11,318 bases of DNA, from NCBI GenBank assembly GCA_011391185.1, contig JAABRB010000081.1, positions 1-11,318 of the forward strand, written 5' to 3'. The DNA comes from Betaproteobacteria bacterium (GTDB lineage Bacteria > Pseudomonadota > Gammaproteobacteria > Burkholderiales > SG8-39). Of this stretch, positions 1 to 6,962 are shown piece after piece. The position numbers were made by a program, and so were the translations under genes. Below the pieces are notes generated by a model. The model was not told where the DNA came from and made no database searches. It saw only the letters and a list, made by a program, of their open reading frames with translations. Each line of letters starts with the position of its first letter. Position 1 is the first letter of the stretch.

Positions 1-441
1 GAAGGCCCACGCGACGCCGAAGACCCGCGGATAGCCGGCAAAAGGTCCGTCGCCCAGCTTCGTCAGTTGCCGGTAGTAGCCGGGCGGCAGGTCGTCGCGG
101 ATCTCGCGAATCTGCTCTTCGACGAGGTGATAGTTGTCAAGCAGCCACTCGGCGGCCGGCGTGATCGCACGGCCCTCCCCGACCGCGCCGGCAATGGCGC
201 GATAGGCGCCGAGCAGGATGGACTCGTTCTCCTTCAGCCGCACGGCGAGGGAGCGCCCGCTCGACGGCCCCGCGATGACCTGTTGAGCCGCCGCGAGGCT
301 CTCCGCATGCTGCTCGAGACGCTCGATGCTGAAGAGCTCCTCGCGGATGGACTCTTCGTTGTCCCACGGCGCGGCCCGCGAGGCGCGCCCGAATGCCCGC
401 AGAATGGGCGGCCCGAACGCTCGCACAATCGCCGAATTCAA
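1..441 (-). CDS. ndvB: Cyclic beta-1,2-glucan synthase (NdvB/ChvB type), N-terminal fragment
   Basis: This is the first ~147 codons of a gene that runs off the left edge, so it has no stop here. Reading the minus strand, the protein contains PWDNEESIREELFSIERLEQ, then SLAAAQQVIAG, then RLKENESILLGAYRAIAGAV, WLLDNYHLVEEQIREIRDDL, PPGYYRQL and FAGYPRVFGVAWAF. I recognise this order as the N-terminus of the very large (about 2,800 aa) inner-membrane enzymes that make and cyclise periplasmic beta-1,2-glucans from UDP-glucose. These glucans act in osmoadaptation and host interaction. The start is uncertain. No in-frame ATG follows the upstream stop; TTG at 441 has an AGAAAG stretch 7-12 nt upstream, and GTG at 426 is the alternative with no visible ribosome site. 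The gene follows the GlsB-like gene by about 100 bp on the same strand. Family identity is recalled from motif memory, not a search. Confidence 0.8.
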   Translation of the reverse strand, partial: MNSAIVRAFGPPILRAFGRASRAAPWDNEESIREELFSIERLEQHAESLAAAQQVIAGPSSGRSLAVRLKENESILLGAYRAIAGAVGEGRAITPAAEWLLDNYHLVEEQIREIRDDLPPGYYRQLTKLGDGPFAGYPRVFGVAWAF

Positions 442-454
442 TCTCGTCTTTCTG

Positions 455-470
455 CCCCGCGCGTGCGGGG
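455..470. repeat. GC-rich hairpin in the leader of the glucan synthase gene
   Basis: CCCCGC and GCGGGG form a perfect 6-bp stem around a 4-nt loop (461-464), in the gap between the GlsB-like stop (539) and the glucan synthase start (441). Neither strand has a T-run after it, so it is not a standard intrinsic terminator. It could slow transcription or affect translation of the synthase mRNA. The core also resembles the stem of type I-E CRISPR repeats, but only one copy is present. Confidence 0.4.
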
Positions 471-538
471 AATGATCTTGTCGGCTCGCACCCCCTGTGG
501 ATGGACACGGGAGTCGGAGAGCTCGCCGGGACCTTCGC

Positions 539-841
539 TCAGGATCGACCGATCACCTTGCGCCCGGTTCGGGGCACCGGCTTTGCCTCGGGAATACGCA
601 TGAAAAAAGTGTGAAACACAACCAGCGCGGCGCCCGCCCCGGAAAACGTCACCACGAGACCGAACACGTCGAACCCGGTCGCTGCGGTCGCGCTGAGGGC
701 CTGGAAGAGCCACCCGCCGATCACCGCACCCGCGATGCCGAGACCGAGATCTCTGAGAAGCCCGTCGCCCGTCTTGATGATGAACTTGCTGGCGATGAAA
801 CCCGCAAGAAGCCCCACGATGACCCAAGTGCCGATGGACAT
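539..841 (-). CDS. GlsB/YeaQ/YmgE family stress-associated membrane protein
   Basis: A 100-residue, very hydrophobic protein starting MSIGTWVIVGLLAGFIASKF. Three probable membrane segments are visible: residues 4-20, 31-49 and 57-80. Glycine-rich pairs (GLLAG, GIAGAVIGGW) are typical of the transglycosylase-associated (GlsB/YeaQ/YmgE) family, small inner-membrane proteins often induced by stress whose biochemical role is unsettled. The usual family length is about 80-90 aa; here a basic C-terminal tail (RTGRKVIGRS) extends it. The ATG at 841 is well supported by AGGAG at 848-852 (minus strand). It lies upstream of and co-directional with the glucan synthase gene, so co-transcription of two envelope/osmotic-stress functions is possible but not shown. 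Confidence 0.85.
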   Translation of the reverse strand: MSIGTWVIVGLLAGFIASKFIIKTGDGLLRDLGLGIAGAVIGGWLFQALSATAATGFDVFGLVVTFSGAGAALVVFHTFFMRIPEAKPVPRTGRKVIGRS

Positions 842-1292
842 TACGATCTCCTGTTCCCGACGCTGTCCGCACGAAGGCGCATCTTCGCGGTAGTGCGTCT
901 TGAGTGGTGCGAGAAGCGCCCGCCCGACGCGGCTGACTGTCGCCGTGCGCGTTGAAACCGCGCCATCGACCGGTGCAGCGTCACGTAGTCTAGTTCTCGA
1001 GCCTTAGGTGCTCAGTTCGGTAGCGAACATATGAATGCGTCGCACGCGGAAGCATCGCGCGCCGCACCGCTGCATCCGCCAGGCAGCGCGTGCTCGTATC
1101 CGGAGGCCACTCACGAATTTGATCGCTGCCACTTGCGGAAGGCGTCCGCGACCCCCATATCGCCTCGATCGAATTCGTTCTCTTGGGTCTGTCCGCAGTA
1201 TCCCCTTTCGCGCGCCACTTCCGGTCTGCTCCCATCCGCAATTTGAGGCCTCGCACACTTTCGCGCGAGGCAACGACAGACCAGGAGGTATC
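842..1292. other. Spacer between the GlsB-like gene and the cold-shock gene
   Basis: 451 bp lie between divergently transcribed genes. I find no coding sequence with a credible ribosome site and composition, and no tRNA. Two small dyads are visible: GTTCG/CGAAC around 4 nt at 1015-1028, and a 7-bp stem at 1248-1271 described separately. The spacer presumably holds divergent promoters for the two genes, but I cannot point to a convincing -35/-10 pair. Its length fits a long cold-shock 5' leader. Confidence 0.5.
1248..1271 (+). promoter_or_regulatory. Stem-loop in the 5' leader of the cold-shock gene
   Basis: GCCTCGC (1248-1254) and GCGAGGC (1265-1271) are perfectly complementary around a 10-nt loop, ending 11 nt before the AGGAGG ribosome site at 1283-1288. 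The left arm also overlaps a short palindrome, GAGGCCTC (1245-1252), which could compete. Structured leaders controlling translation are known for cold-shock genes. A role here is inference from position only. Confidence 0.35.
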
Positions 1293-1499
1293 ATGACGAC
1301 AGGCACCGTGAAATTTTTCAACACCGACAGGGGTTTCGGCTTCATCGCGCCGGATGACGGCTCGAAAGACGTATTCGTCCACGCCACGGCCGTGGAGCGT
1401 TCCGGACTCGGCAGCATCAAAGAGAACCAGAAGCTCTCGTTCGAATTGGAGCGAGGCAACAACGGCAAGTCGTCCGCCGTCAATCTAAGAGCCGTCTGA
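1293..1499 (+). CDS. Cold-shock protein (CspA family)
   Basis: A 68-residue single cold-shock domain starting [20 protein letters not shown]. The two nucleic-acid-binding motifs are present: RNP1-like GFGFI (residues 14-18) and RNP2-like VFVH (27-30), with the expected aromatic residues. Such proteins bind single-stranded RNA/DNA in the cytoplasm and act as RNA chaperones. Length is normal for the family. The start is fixed by a strong AGGAGG at 1283-1288, 4 nt before the ATG, and by the family N-terminus; the longer open frame back to 1035 is not coding. RNP1 is preceded by DR rather than the common KG(Y), a minor variation. It converges with the S9 peptidase gene, whose stop lies 43 bp downstream, with no clear terminator between them. 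Confidence 0.95.
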   Translation: MTTGTVKFFNTDRGFGFIAPDDGSKDVFVHATAVERSGLGSIKENQKLSFELERGNNGKSSAVNLRAV

Positions 1500-1541
1500 C
1501 GCCTGTTTCCCTTCCCGCCTGCTCGGGACCGCAGAACTTCT

Positions 1542-3461
1542 CTAGAGATTCTCGATCGGCACGGGATCGATCCTGTCGGCCGGCGTGAAGCCGAACACCT
1601 TGCCGTAGAAATAGAGCTCCGCCTCGCGGGCACGGATGATCGTCTCCGCGCGGCGAAAGCCGTGCTGCTCGCCTTCGAACGCAAGGTAGGCGACGGGCAG
1701 TCCCTTCGCGCGCAGCGCTTCGACCATCGCTTCCGCCTGATTGGGCGGCACCACCTTGTCTTCGAGCCCCTGGAAGAAGATCACCGGGCACGCGAGTCGA
1801 TCGACGTGGTGGATGGGTGAGCGTGCCTCGTACAGGTCCTTGCGCTCGGGATAGGGTCCGATGAGCGAGTCGAGATAGCGTGACTCGAACTTGTGCGTGT
1901 CACGCACGAGCGCTTCGAGATCGCCGATGCCGTAATAGCTCGCGCCCGCTTTGAATGCATCATGAAACGTGAGCGCGGCAAGCGCGGTGAAGCCGCCCGC
2001 GCTCCCGCCGCGAATCGCAAGCCGCTTGCCGTCCGCGCGTCCCTGCGCGACGAGATGCAGCGCGCCGTTCACGCAATCTTCGACATCAGCGATGCCCCAC
2101 GCCCCGCGCAGGAGGTCGCGGTAGGCACGACCGTAGCCGGTGCTCCCGCGGTAGTTGACGTCGAGCACCGCGAAGCCCCGACTCGTCCAGTACTGCGTGG
2201 CCAGGCTGAAGCTCGGCGTGGTCGCGCCGGTCGGCCCGCCATGCCCGATCACCACGAGTGGCGGGTGCTCGCCGTCCGGGGCCCGAAAGTTCGGATTGCG
2301 TGGCGCATACCAGAACGCATGGGCGTGCTGCCCGGCGCCGGTCGAAAACGCGATGGGTTCCGGGGGCGAGATGTACTCGTCGCCGAGCGCGAGCGACACG
2401 GATTCGCGCAGCACGGTTACCTTGCCCGTGTCCGGTTCAATGAGCGCGACCACGCTCGCCTGCCAGGGAGAGGCCGCAATCAGCGCGACCCGACCTTCGC
2501 CGACCGCAATATCGGAAATGTCGGTGAACGGCGTCGGAATCGACTCGAGCTGGCCAGTCGCCTGATGCACGGCCCCAAACCGCCACATCCCCGCGTCGGC
2601 GAATGCGCACAGGATCCGCTGGCCGCTTTCGGCGGCGTAGGTGGCCTGGCCGAACTGCCATTGCGGCCGCCCGAACTCCAGATCCGTTCGGCAGAGGCAG
2701 CTGAGTCGCTCCCCGTCGTGGCAGAAGAGATTCCACCAGCCCTCCGGATCGGTGACGAGGTAGAGATTTCCATCCGGCCCCCACTCCGGCTGGAACACCG
2801 ACTCGCCCTTCCCCCCGGCCACGTGCGTGGGTTCGAGGGGACGGCCGTCGGCGCCGAGCGTGGCGACCCAGAGGTCGGTGCCGTCCCACGGCATGTCCGG
2901 ATGGTCCCAAGTGAGCCAGGCAAGGCGTCGGCCATCGGGACTCGGGCGCGGGGTCGAGTAGAAATCGTGACCCGTCGCGAGCACCGACACCGTTCCGGTC
3001 GCGCATTCGATCGCCACGAGCTCGTTCACCGGCTCCTGCCCGGCATCTCCGTGACTTTCGCGCACGCACAGGAGCCGATTGCGGTGCGCGTCGAAGACGA
3101 TGTCCGCGTAGCGCCAGGGTCCGGCCGATGTGAGCGGCTCGGGCTTTGCGCCAAACGGCTGACGATAGAGGCGCCCGTCGCCGAAATGCGAGAACCAGGC
3201 CTGCCCGTCAAATATCGCAAATGCGCCGCCGCCGTACTCGTGAACGCGCGATCGCACGTCGTAGGGCGCGGGGGTGACGTCCGCGAGCGCGCCGTCCGGC
3301 GTGCACCGCACGAGCACGTTGCGCCCCTTCTCTGCCGGGCGACCTTCGACCCAGTAGACGTCCGCGCCGTCGATCGCGACATCACCGAACCGCACGCTCG
3401 CAGCGCTCAGTGCCGCCGCGGTGATCGGTGATTCCCACTCGCCGTAGGGTGCGGTCTTCAT
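1542..3461 (-). CDS. S9 family peptidase (prolyl oligopeptidase / acylaminoacyl-peptidase type)
   Basis: A 639-residue serine peptidase of the prolyl oligopeptidase superfamily, probably cytoplasmic since no signal peptide is seen. It likely cleaves short peptides or acyl-peptides. Residues ~20-370 look like the beta-propeller that limits substrate size (repeated SPDGRRLAWL, GPDGNLYLV type blades). Residues ~385-639 are the alpha/beta-hydrolase domain, with HGGPTG (407-412, oxyanion region) and the triad Ser487 in GGSAGG, Asp568 in GLEDKVVPP and His600 in GEQHGF. All catalytic residues are intact. I chose the ATG at 3461 (MKTAPYGEWESPIT) because it matches the family N-terminus. The open frame continues 62 codons upstream to 3647, but that stretch translates the intergenic palindrome. 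No good ribosome site is visible before 3461. It is divergent from the SDR gene and convergent with the cold-shock gene. The specific substrate is unknown. Confidence 0.93.
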   Translation of the reverse strand: MKTAPYGEWESPITAAALSAASVRFGDVAIDGADVYWVEGRPAEKGRNVLVRCTPDGALADVTPAPYDVRSRVHEYGGGAFAIFDGQAWFSHFGDGRLYRQPFGAKPEPLTSAGPWRYADIVFDAHRNRLLCVRESHGDAGQEPVNELVAIECATGTVSVLATGHDFYSTPRPSPDGRRLAWLTWDHPDMPWDGTDLWVATLGADGRPLEPTHVAGGKGESVFQPEWGPDGNLYLVTDPEGWWNLFCHDGERLSCLCRTDLEFGRPQWQFGQATYAAESGQRILCAFADAGMWRFGAVHQATGQLESIPTPFTDISDIAVGEGRVALIAASPWQASVVALIEPDTGKVTVLRESVSLALGDEYISPPEPIAFSTGAGQHAHAFWYAPRNPNFRAPDGEHPPLVVIGHGGPTGATTPSFSLATQYWTSRGFAVLDVNYRGSTGYGRAYRDLLRGAWGIADVEDCVNGALHLVAQGRADGKRLAIRGGSAGGFTALAALTFHDAFKAGASYYGIGDLEALVRDTHKFESRYLDSLIGPYPERKDLYEARSPIHHVDRLACPVIFFQGLEDKVVPPNQAEAMVEALRAKGLPVAYLAFEGEQHGFRRAETIIRAREAELYFYGKVFGFTPADRIDPVPIENL

Positions 3462-3549
3462 TTGAACAGAGTCTCGAAGGTGCAGACGCAGGGCGATTAT
3501 GCCCGGATCACGCGGTGCGAAGCGCATCGGGAGGCCGTGTGATGCTATT

Positions 3550-3671
3550 GTTTCCCCTCCTTTCCAAGGAGGGGTGCCCGCAAAGCGGGCGGGGTGGTTC
3601 GGACTATCGATCACGCTCACGCACCACCCCGCCGCCTCCGGCGGCACCCCGCCTCGAAGAGGAGGGGAAAC
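3550..3671. repeat. 122-bp imperfect palindrome with nested hairpins (MITE/REP-like)
   Basis: The arms 3550-3599 and 3622-3671 are inverted copies: 39 of 50 positions are complementary without gaps, including an 11-nt perfect terminal stretch and GGGGTGGT/ACCACCCC at the inner ends. Each arm folds on itself as well. The left arm has CCCCTCCTT/AAGGAGGGG (3554-3562/3566-3574) and GCCCGC/GCGGGC (3576-3581/3585-3590). The right arm has GCCGCC/GGCGGC (3631-3636/3640-3645) and an 8-of-9 stem at 3647-3655/3659-3667. The central loop is 3600-3621. It fills most of the divergent spacer between the S9 peptidase and SDR genes. This is the architecture of dispersed palindromic or non-autonomous mobile elements. 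I see no clear target duplication and no second copy in this window. Confidence 0.75.
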
Positions 3672-3696
3672 TCAACCTCGCCCTCGGAGTCTTCGA

Positions 3697-4476
3697 ATGA
3701 GCGTCAAGAAACTGTTCGACCTGACCGGCAAGGTCGCACTCATCACCGGCGGCTCCCGCGGCCTCGGATTGCAGATGGGCGCGGCGCTCGGCGAGATGGG
3801 CGCGAAGCTCGCGATCACCGCACGCAAGCGCGACGAGCTGGAGCAGACGCAGCAGCATCATGCGAGGCTCGGCGTCGTGGCCCTCCCCCTGCCATGCGAT
3901 CTGCAGAAGGCGAACACCATCGATCCGATGGTCGAGGCGGTGCTCGCACACTACGGGCGCATCGACATTCTCGTGAACAATGCCGGTGCGACGTGGGGCG
4001 CGCCGGCCGAGGAGCATCCGCTCGACGCATGGCAGAAGCTCGTGAACCTCAACCTCACGGCGACCTTTCTCGTCACGCAGGCGGTGGGCAGGCGCTGGAT
4101 GATCCCGAACCGGCAGGGCCACATCGTCAACATCGCTTCCATCGCGGGACTCGGCGGCTCGCGCCCGGACCGGATGCGAACCATCGCCTACAACACGACC
4201 AAGGGCGGCCTGGTGAATTTCACCCGCGCGCTCGCGACCGAGTGGGGCCAGTACGGCATCACCGTGAACGCGATCGCACCGGGATTCTTTCCGTCGAAAA
4301 TGACGCAGGGAACACTCGACGAGAAGGGCGACCTGCTCAAGGCGGAAGCGCCGCTCGGCCGGCTCGGCTCCGATGAGGATCTGAAAGGTCTCGTGGTGCT
4401 GCTTGCAAGTGAGGCCTCCCGACACATCACCGGCCAGATCATTGCGGTGGACGGCGGCGTATCCGCCGTCGTTTAG
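3697..4476 (+). CDS. Short-chain dehydrogenase/reductase (SDR, FabG/gluconate 5-dehydrogenase-like)
   Basis: A 259-residue classical SDR that would interconvert a hydroxyl and a ketone using NAD(P)(H) in the cytoplasm. The cofactor motif TGGSRGLG is at 17-24, NNAG at 94-97, and the active-site set is Asn119, Ser148, Tyr165 and Lys169 (YNTTK). The C-terminal VDGG motif is at 251-254. Arginine and lysine after the second beta strand (TARKR, 41-45) suggest NADP preference, an inference. The ATG at 3697 is supported by GGAG at 3686-3689 and by the family N-terminus (MSVKKLFDLTGKVALITGG); the frame is open back to 3499 only through the palindrome. A thioesterase follows 53 bp downstream, and the acyl-CoA dehydrogenase genes nearby make a beta-hydroxyacyl-type substrate plausible. 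The true substrate is not determinable here. Confidence 0.93.
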   Translation: MSVKKLFDLTGKVALITGGSRGLGLQMGAALGEMGAKLAITARKRDELEQTQQHHARLGVVALPLPCDLQKANTIDPMVEAVLAHYGRIDILVNNAGATWGAPAEEHPLDAWQKLVNLNLTATFLVTQAVGRRWMIPNRQGHIVNIASIAGLGGSRPDRMRTIAYNTTKGGLVNFTRALATEWGQYGITVNAIAPGFFPSKMTQGTLDEKGDLLKAEAPLGRLGSDEDLKGLVVLLASEASRHITGQIIAVDGGVSAVV

Positions 4477-4529
4477 CGTGACGTCAGCCGCACTCCGCGG
4501 CGCGTCGCGCTTGCGGGCCCTCTGCTTCG

Positions 4530-4973
4530 ATGACACACTCCGGGACCATGCAGAAACCCGCGGTTCAGCACGACGTTCCGGGCGCCGAATTCTGGCGCCG
4601 GATTCCGTTTGCCGAGCATCTCGGCATCCATCCGATCGAGATCACCGAGGCCCACGCGGTGATCGAGCTGAATCGCAAACCCGAGCTCCTGAACAGCTGG
4701 GGCGGCGCGCACGGCGGCGTGATCATGACCATGCTCGACGTCGTGATGAGCATGGCGGTGCGCGGGCACTACCGCGAGAACACCGCGATCGTCACGATCG
4801 ACATGAGCGTCGGGTTCATGAACGCCGGACGGAGCGAGGTCGTGCGCGCCGAAGGGCGCGTGCTCCACGGGGGTCAGTCCACCGCGTTCTGCGAGGGCGA
4901 AGCCCGCGACATCGCCGGGGTGCTCGTTGCCAAGGCGATCGGCACGTTCAAGCGGATCGTCGAGAAAAAGTAG
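4530..4973 (+). CDS. PaaI family hotdog thioesterase
   Basis: A 147-residue single hotdog-fold protein. The stretch NSWGGAHGGVIMTMLDVVMS (55-74) carries the PaaI-type HGG and the downstream acidic residue (Asp70) on the central helix, expected to take part in hydrolysis of an acyl- or aryl-CoA thioester. It is followed by the typical strands TAIVTIDMSVGFMNAG and KAIGTFK. Cytoplasmic, likely tetrameric by family. The start could be the ATG at 4530 or the ATG at 4548 (MQKPAVQHD); neither has a strong ribosome site, though GGGA precedes 4548. It lies 53 bp after the SDR gene on the same strand, probably co-transcribed, and may release free acids or recover CoA in the local catabolic pathway. Its substrate is unknown. 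Confidence 0.9.
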   Translation: MTHSGTMQKPAVQHDVPGAEFWRRIPFAEHLGIHPIEITEAHAVIELNRKPELLNSWGGAHGGVIMTMLDVVMSMAVRGHYRENTAIVTIDMSVGFMNAGRSEVVRAEGRVLHGGQSTAFCEGEARDIAGVLVAKAIGTFKRIVEKK

Positions 4974-4991
4974 CCGGCAGTTCTTGCCGGC
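4962..4991 (-). terminator. Intrinsic terminator of the minus-strand GST transcript
   Basis: GCCGGCA (4973-4979) and TGCCGGC (4985-4991) form a perfect 7-bp stem with a 5-nt loop in the 23-bp gap between the convergent thioesterase and GST genes. Read on the minus strand, the stem is followed after 3 nt by TTTTT (complement of 4965-4969), inside the 3' end of the thioesterase gene. On the plus strand there is only TT after the stem, so it should terminate the GST transcript better than the thioesterase transcript. Confidence 0.5.
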
Positions 4992-4996
4992 TTGGC

Positions 4997-5692
4997 TCAG
5001 TGCTTCGCGTACTGGGCGTTGCCGAACATGTTCTCGCGCCACTTCGCATCATCGGGCGGAGGCCGCCGAATGTCCGCGAGCACCTTGAGCCCGCGCTGCA
5101 CCGCGGGGCGGGTGTTCATCTTGTCGAACCAGCGCTTGACGTTCGGGTACTCGTCCATCGCGACGCCCTGCCGCTCGTACGAGCGCAGCCACGGCATGGT
5201 GGCGATGTCGGCGATCGTGTACTCGCCGCAGCCGACATATTCGCTCTCGCCGAGCCGGCGATCGAGCACGCCATAGAGCCGGTTCGCCTCTTTCGTGTAG
5301 CGCGCGATCGCGTAAGCGATCTTGTCCGGCGCATAGGCCCGGAAATGATGCGCCTGCCCGAGCATCGGCCCGATGTGGCCCATCTGGAACATGAGCCACT
5401 GGAGCACCGAGTAGCGATCCCGGATGCCCGCGGGCAGCAGCTTGCCCGTCTTTCCCGCGAGATAGAGGAGCATGGCGCCCGATTCGGCAAGCGCCATCGG
5501 CTTGCCGTCCGGCCCGTCGGAATCGACCATGGCAGGCATCTTGTTGTTCGGGCTGATCTTGAGAAACTCCGGCTTGAACTGGTCGCCTTCGCCGATGTTG
5601 ATCGGATGAATGCGGTACTCGAGGCCGGTTTCCTCGAGCATGATATGGACCTTGTGCCCGTTCGGCGTGGGCCACGTGTAGAGATCGATCAT
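4997..5692 (-). CDS. yfcG: Glutathione S-transferase, YfcG/YghU (Nu) type disulfide-bond oxidoreductase
   Basis: A 231-residue cytoplasmic GST. The N-terminal thioredoxin-like domain (1-~85) begins MIDLYTWPTPNGHKV. Thr9 and Asn11 in TPNG match the residues that bind glutathione in E. coli YfcG, which lacks the usual catalytic Tyr/Ser/Cys. SPNNKMPA (47-54) supplies the cis-proline (Pro53), and ES at 70-71 binds the gamma-glutamyl group. The helical domain has the hallmark GPMLGQAHHF (109-117 region) and the N-capping segment YTIADIATMPW. Length is normal. Family members reduce disulfides with GSH or bind GSSG. Upstream is the small acyl-CoA dehydrogenase gene (88-bp gap) on the same strand, so it is likely the last gene of that operon. 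Start ATG at 5692 with only a weak AGAGA site. The YfcG subtype is a confident motif call. Confidence 0.9.
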   Translation of the reverse strand: MIDLYTWPTPNGHKVHIMLEETGLEYRIHPINIGEGDQFKPEFLKISPNNKMPAMVDSDGPDGKPMALAESGAMLLYLAGKTGKLLPAGIRDRYSVLQWLMFQMGHIGPMLGQAHHFRAYAPDKIAYAIARYTKEANRLYGVLDRRLGESEYVGCGEYTIADIATMPWLRSYERQGVAMDEYPNVKRWFDKMNTRPAVQRGLKVLADIRRPPPDDAKWRENMFGNAQYAKH

Positions 5693-5751
5693 AGGTCTCT
5701 CAGTCGGAAGTTAAGCGATGGGAGTGGGTTCTGCGCGCGCAGCAGTCGCGC

Positions 5752-5757
5752 ATCATA
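5752..5757 (-). promoter_or_regulatory. Possible -10 element upstream of the GST gene
   Basis: On the minus strand, TATGAT lies about 60 bp before the GST start, in the 88-bp gap after the small acyl-CoA dehydrogenase stop. No matching -35 is seen at 17-18 bp. The gap also contains the 12-bp palindrome CTGCGCGCGCAG (5731-5742). An internal promoter is possible but weakly supported. Confidence 0.2.
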
Positions 5758-5780
5758 CATGGGCGCCGGAGCGGGCCGTT

Positions 5781-6920
5781 TCAGCCACGTGCGGCAGCGA
5801 CGAGCCGCTCGACGTGAAAGTCCGTATCGCCTAGGTGGAAATCGATCATCGTGAGCCGCTTGACGTAGTGGCTCGCGGGCAGCTCATCGGTGACGCCCAT
5901 TCCCCCGTGCAACTGGACCGCCATCTGGGTGACGGCGCGGCCCGAGCGCCCGATGTGCGCCTTCGCCGCCGACACCGCGTGCCGACGCTTCGCCGAATCG
6001 GCCGAATCGGCCCGAACTGCGGCGAGCAACGCCATGGACTTCGACTGCTCAAGGTGGATGAACATGTCCACCGCACGGTGCTGCAAGACCTGGAATCGGC
6101 CGATCGGTTGCCCGAACTGCTGGCGTGTCTTGATGTAGTCGAGCGTCTGGGCGTTCAGCGTCTCCATCACGCCGACGCCTTCGGCACACAGCGCCGCTAC
6201 GCCGATGTCCGCGCCTGCTTCGAGCAACGGCAACGCTGCGTCGGGCGGACCGAGCACAGCGTCCGCCCCGACCAGCACGTTTTCCAGCTTCACCTCGGCG
6301 GCGCGCAGGCCGTCGATCGTGCGGTAATCCCGCGCACTGACGCCCTTCATCCCGCGATCGATCACGAAGAGGCTGATTCCCTGCGTGTCGCGTGGACCGC
6401 CGGCCGTGCGCGCCGAGACGATGAGCTTGTCGGCCTGCGCGCCCCAGGGCACGACCGCCTTGTGTCCCCGGAGCACGAAATCCTGGCCCTGGCGTCGCGC
6501 GCTGGTTGCGACTGAGGCGAGCTCGTATCGGGAATCGGGTTCGGCGTGGGCCAGCGTCAGCAGCAACTCCCCGCGTGCCGCTGCGGGCAGGATGCGCTCC
6601 CTTTGCGCGGCGGAGCCTGCGCGCGCGATCAGTCCCGCACCCAGGACCACGCTTGCGAGATAAGGCTCCACGACGAGCCCGTTACCGATCACCTGCATGA
6701 CGAGGAGCGTATCGATCGGGGTGCCGCCATACCCGCCGTACTGCTCCGGTGTCGTGAGGCCGAGAAGCCCCATCTCGGCGAATCCCGACCACACCTCGCG
6801 GCTGAATCCCTCGGCGGAGCGCTGGATCGCGCGGCGCTTCTCGAACGTGTACTCGCGCTCGACGTAGCGTGCGAACGAGTCGCGCAGGAGTTGCTGTTCT
6901 TCAGTAAAACTAAAGTCCAC
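5781..6920 (-). CDS. Acyl-CoA dehydrogenase, small subunit (PimD-like)
   Basis: A 379-residue flavoprotein of the acyl-CoA dehydrogenase family. It starts MDFSFTEEQQLLRDSFARYV and keeps the fold: N-terminal helices (1-~120), middle beta domain (~122-225) and C-terminal helical domain with TRQQFGQPIGRFQVLQHR (265-282) and QLHGGMGVTDE (336-346). By recalled family resemblance it is closest to PimD, the small subunit of pimeloyl-CoA dehydrogenase. It lacks a glutamate at both usual catalytic positions: by alignment Gly240 sits at the isovaleryl-type site, and the C-terminal YEG-type site reads HLGDTD. It is therefore probably a partner of the large subunit encoded 150 bp upstream. The start is GTG at 6920, the only in-frame start after an upstream TGA, with GGAAG close by. 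The substrate is not determinable. Confidence 0.9.
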   Translation of the reverse strand: MDFSFTEEQQLLRDSFARYVEREYTFEKRRAIQRSAEGFSREVWSGFAEMGLLGLTTPEQYGGYGGTPIDTLLVMQVIGNGLVVEPYLASVVLGAGLIARAGSAAQRERILPAAARGELLLTLAHAEPDSRYELASVATSARRQGQDFVLRGHKAVVPWGAQADKLIVSARTAGGPRDTQGISLFVIDRGMKGVSARDYRTIDGLRAAEVKLENVLVGADAVLGPPDAALPLLEAGADIGVAALCAEGVGVMETLNAQTLDYIKTRQQFGQPIGRFQVLQHRAVDMFIHLEQSKSMALLAAVRADSADSAKRRHAVSAAKAHIGRSGRAVTQMAVQLHGGMGVTDELPASHYVKRLTMIDFHLGDTDFHVERLVAAARG

Positions 6921-6962
6921 GGCTTCCGAATGTCAAAGGATGACTGACCATCGCAAAGGAGG

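Noticed and set aside
450..480. CRISPR array
   Set aside because: Only a single repeat-like hairpin; no second copy or spacer periodicity and no cas genes in the window.
1031..1246. Small plus-strand ORF (71 codons) upstream of the cold-shock gene
   Set aside because: No ribosome site, no recognisable features, and composition unlike the real genes here.
1539..1548. TCTCTAGAGA palindrome at the cold-shock/peptidase junction as a terminator
   Set aside because: Only a 10-bp palindrome without loop or T-run; it overlaps the peptidase stop codon by chance.
1893..3431. 512-codon plus-strand open frame across the S9 peptidase gene
   Set aside because: Antisense to an intact peptidase with complete catalytic triad; arginine-rich, no family features; a product of GC-rich codon bias.
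3462..3647. 62-residue N-terminal extension of the S9 peptidase
   Set aside because: It translates the 122-bp palindrome and does not match the family; homologues begin at MKTAPYG.
3499..3696. 66-residue N-terminal extension of the SDR protein
   Set aside because: Also runs through the palindrome; the ATG at 3697 has a ribosome site and the family N-terminus.
4403..5854. 483-codon plus-strand open frame over the thioesterase and GST
   Set aside because: Overlaps two well-supported genes in other frames, with arginine-rich low-information sequence.
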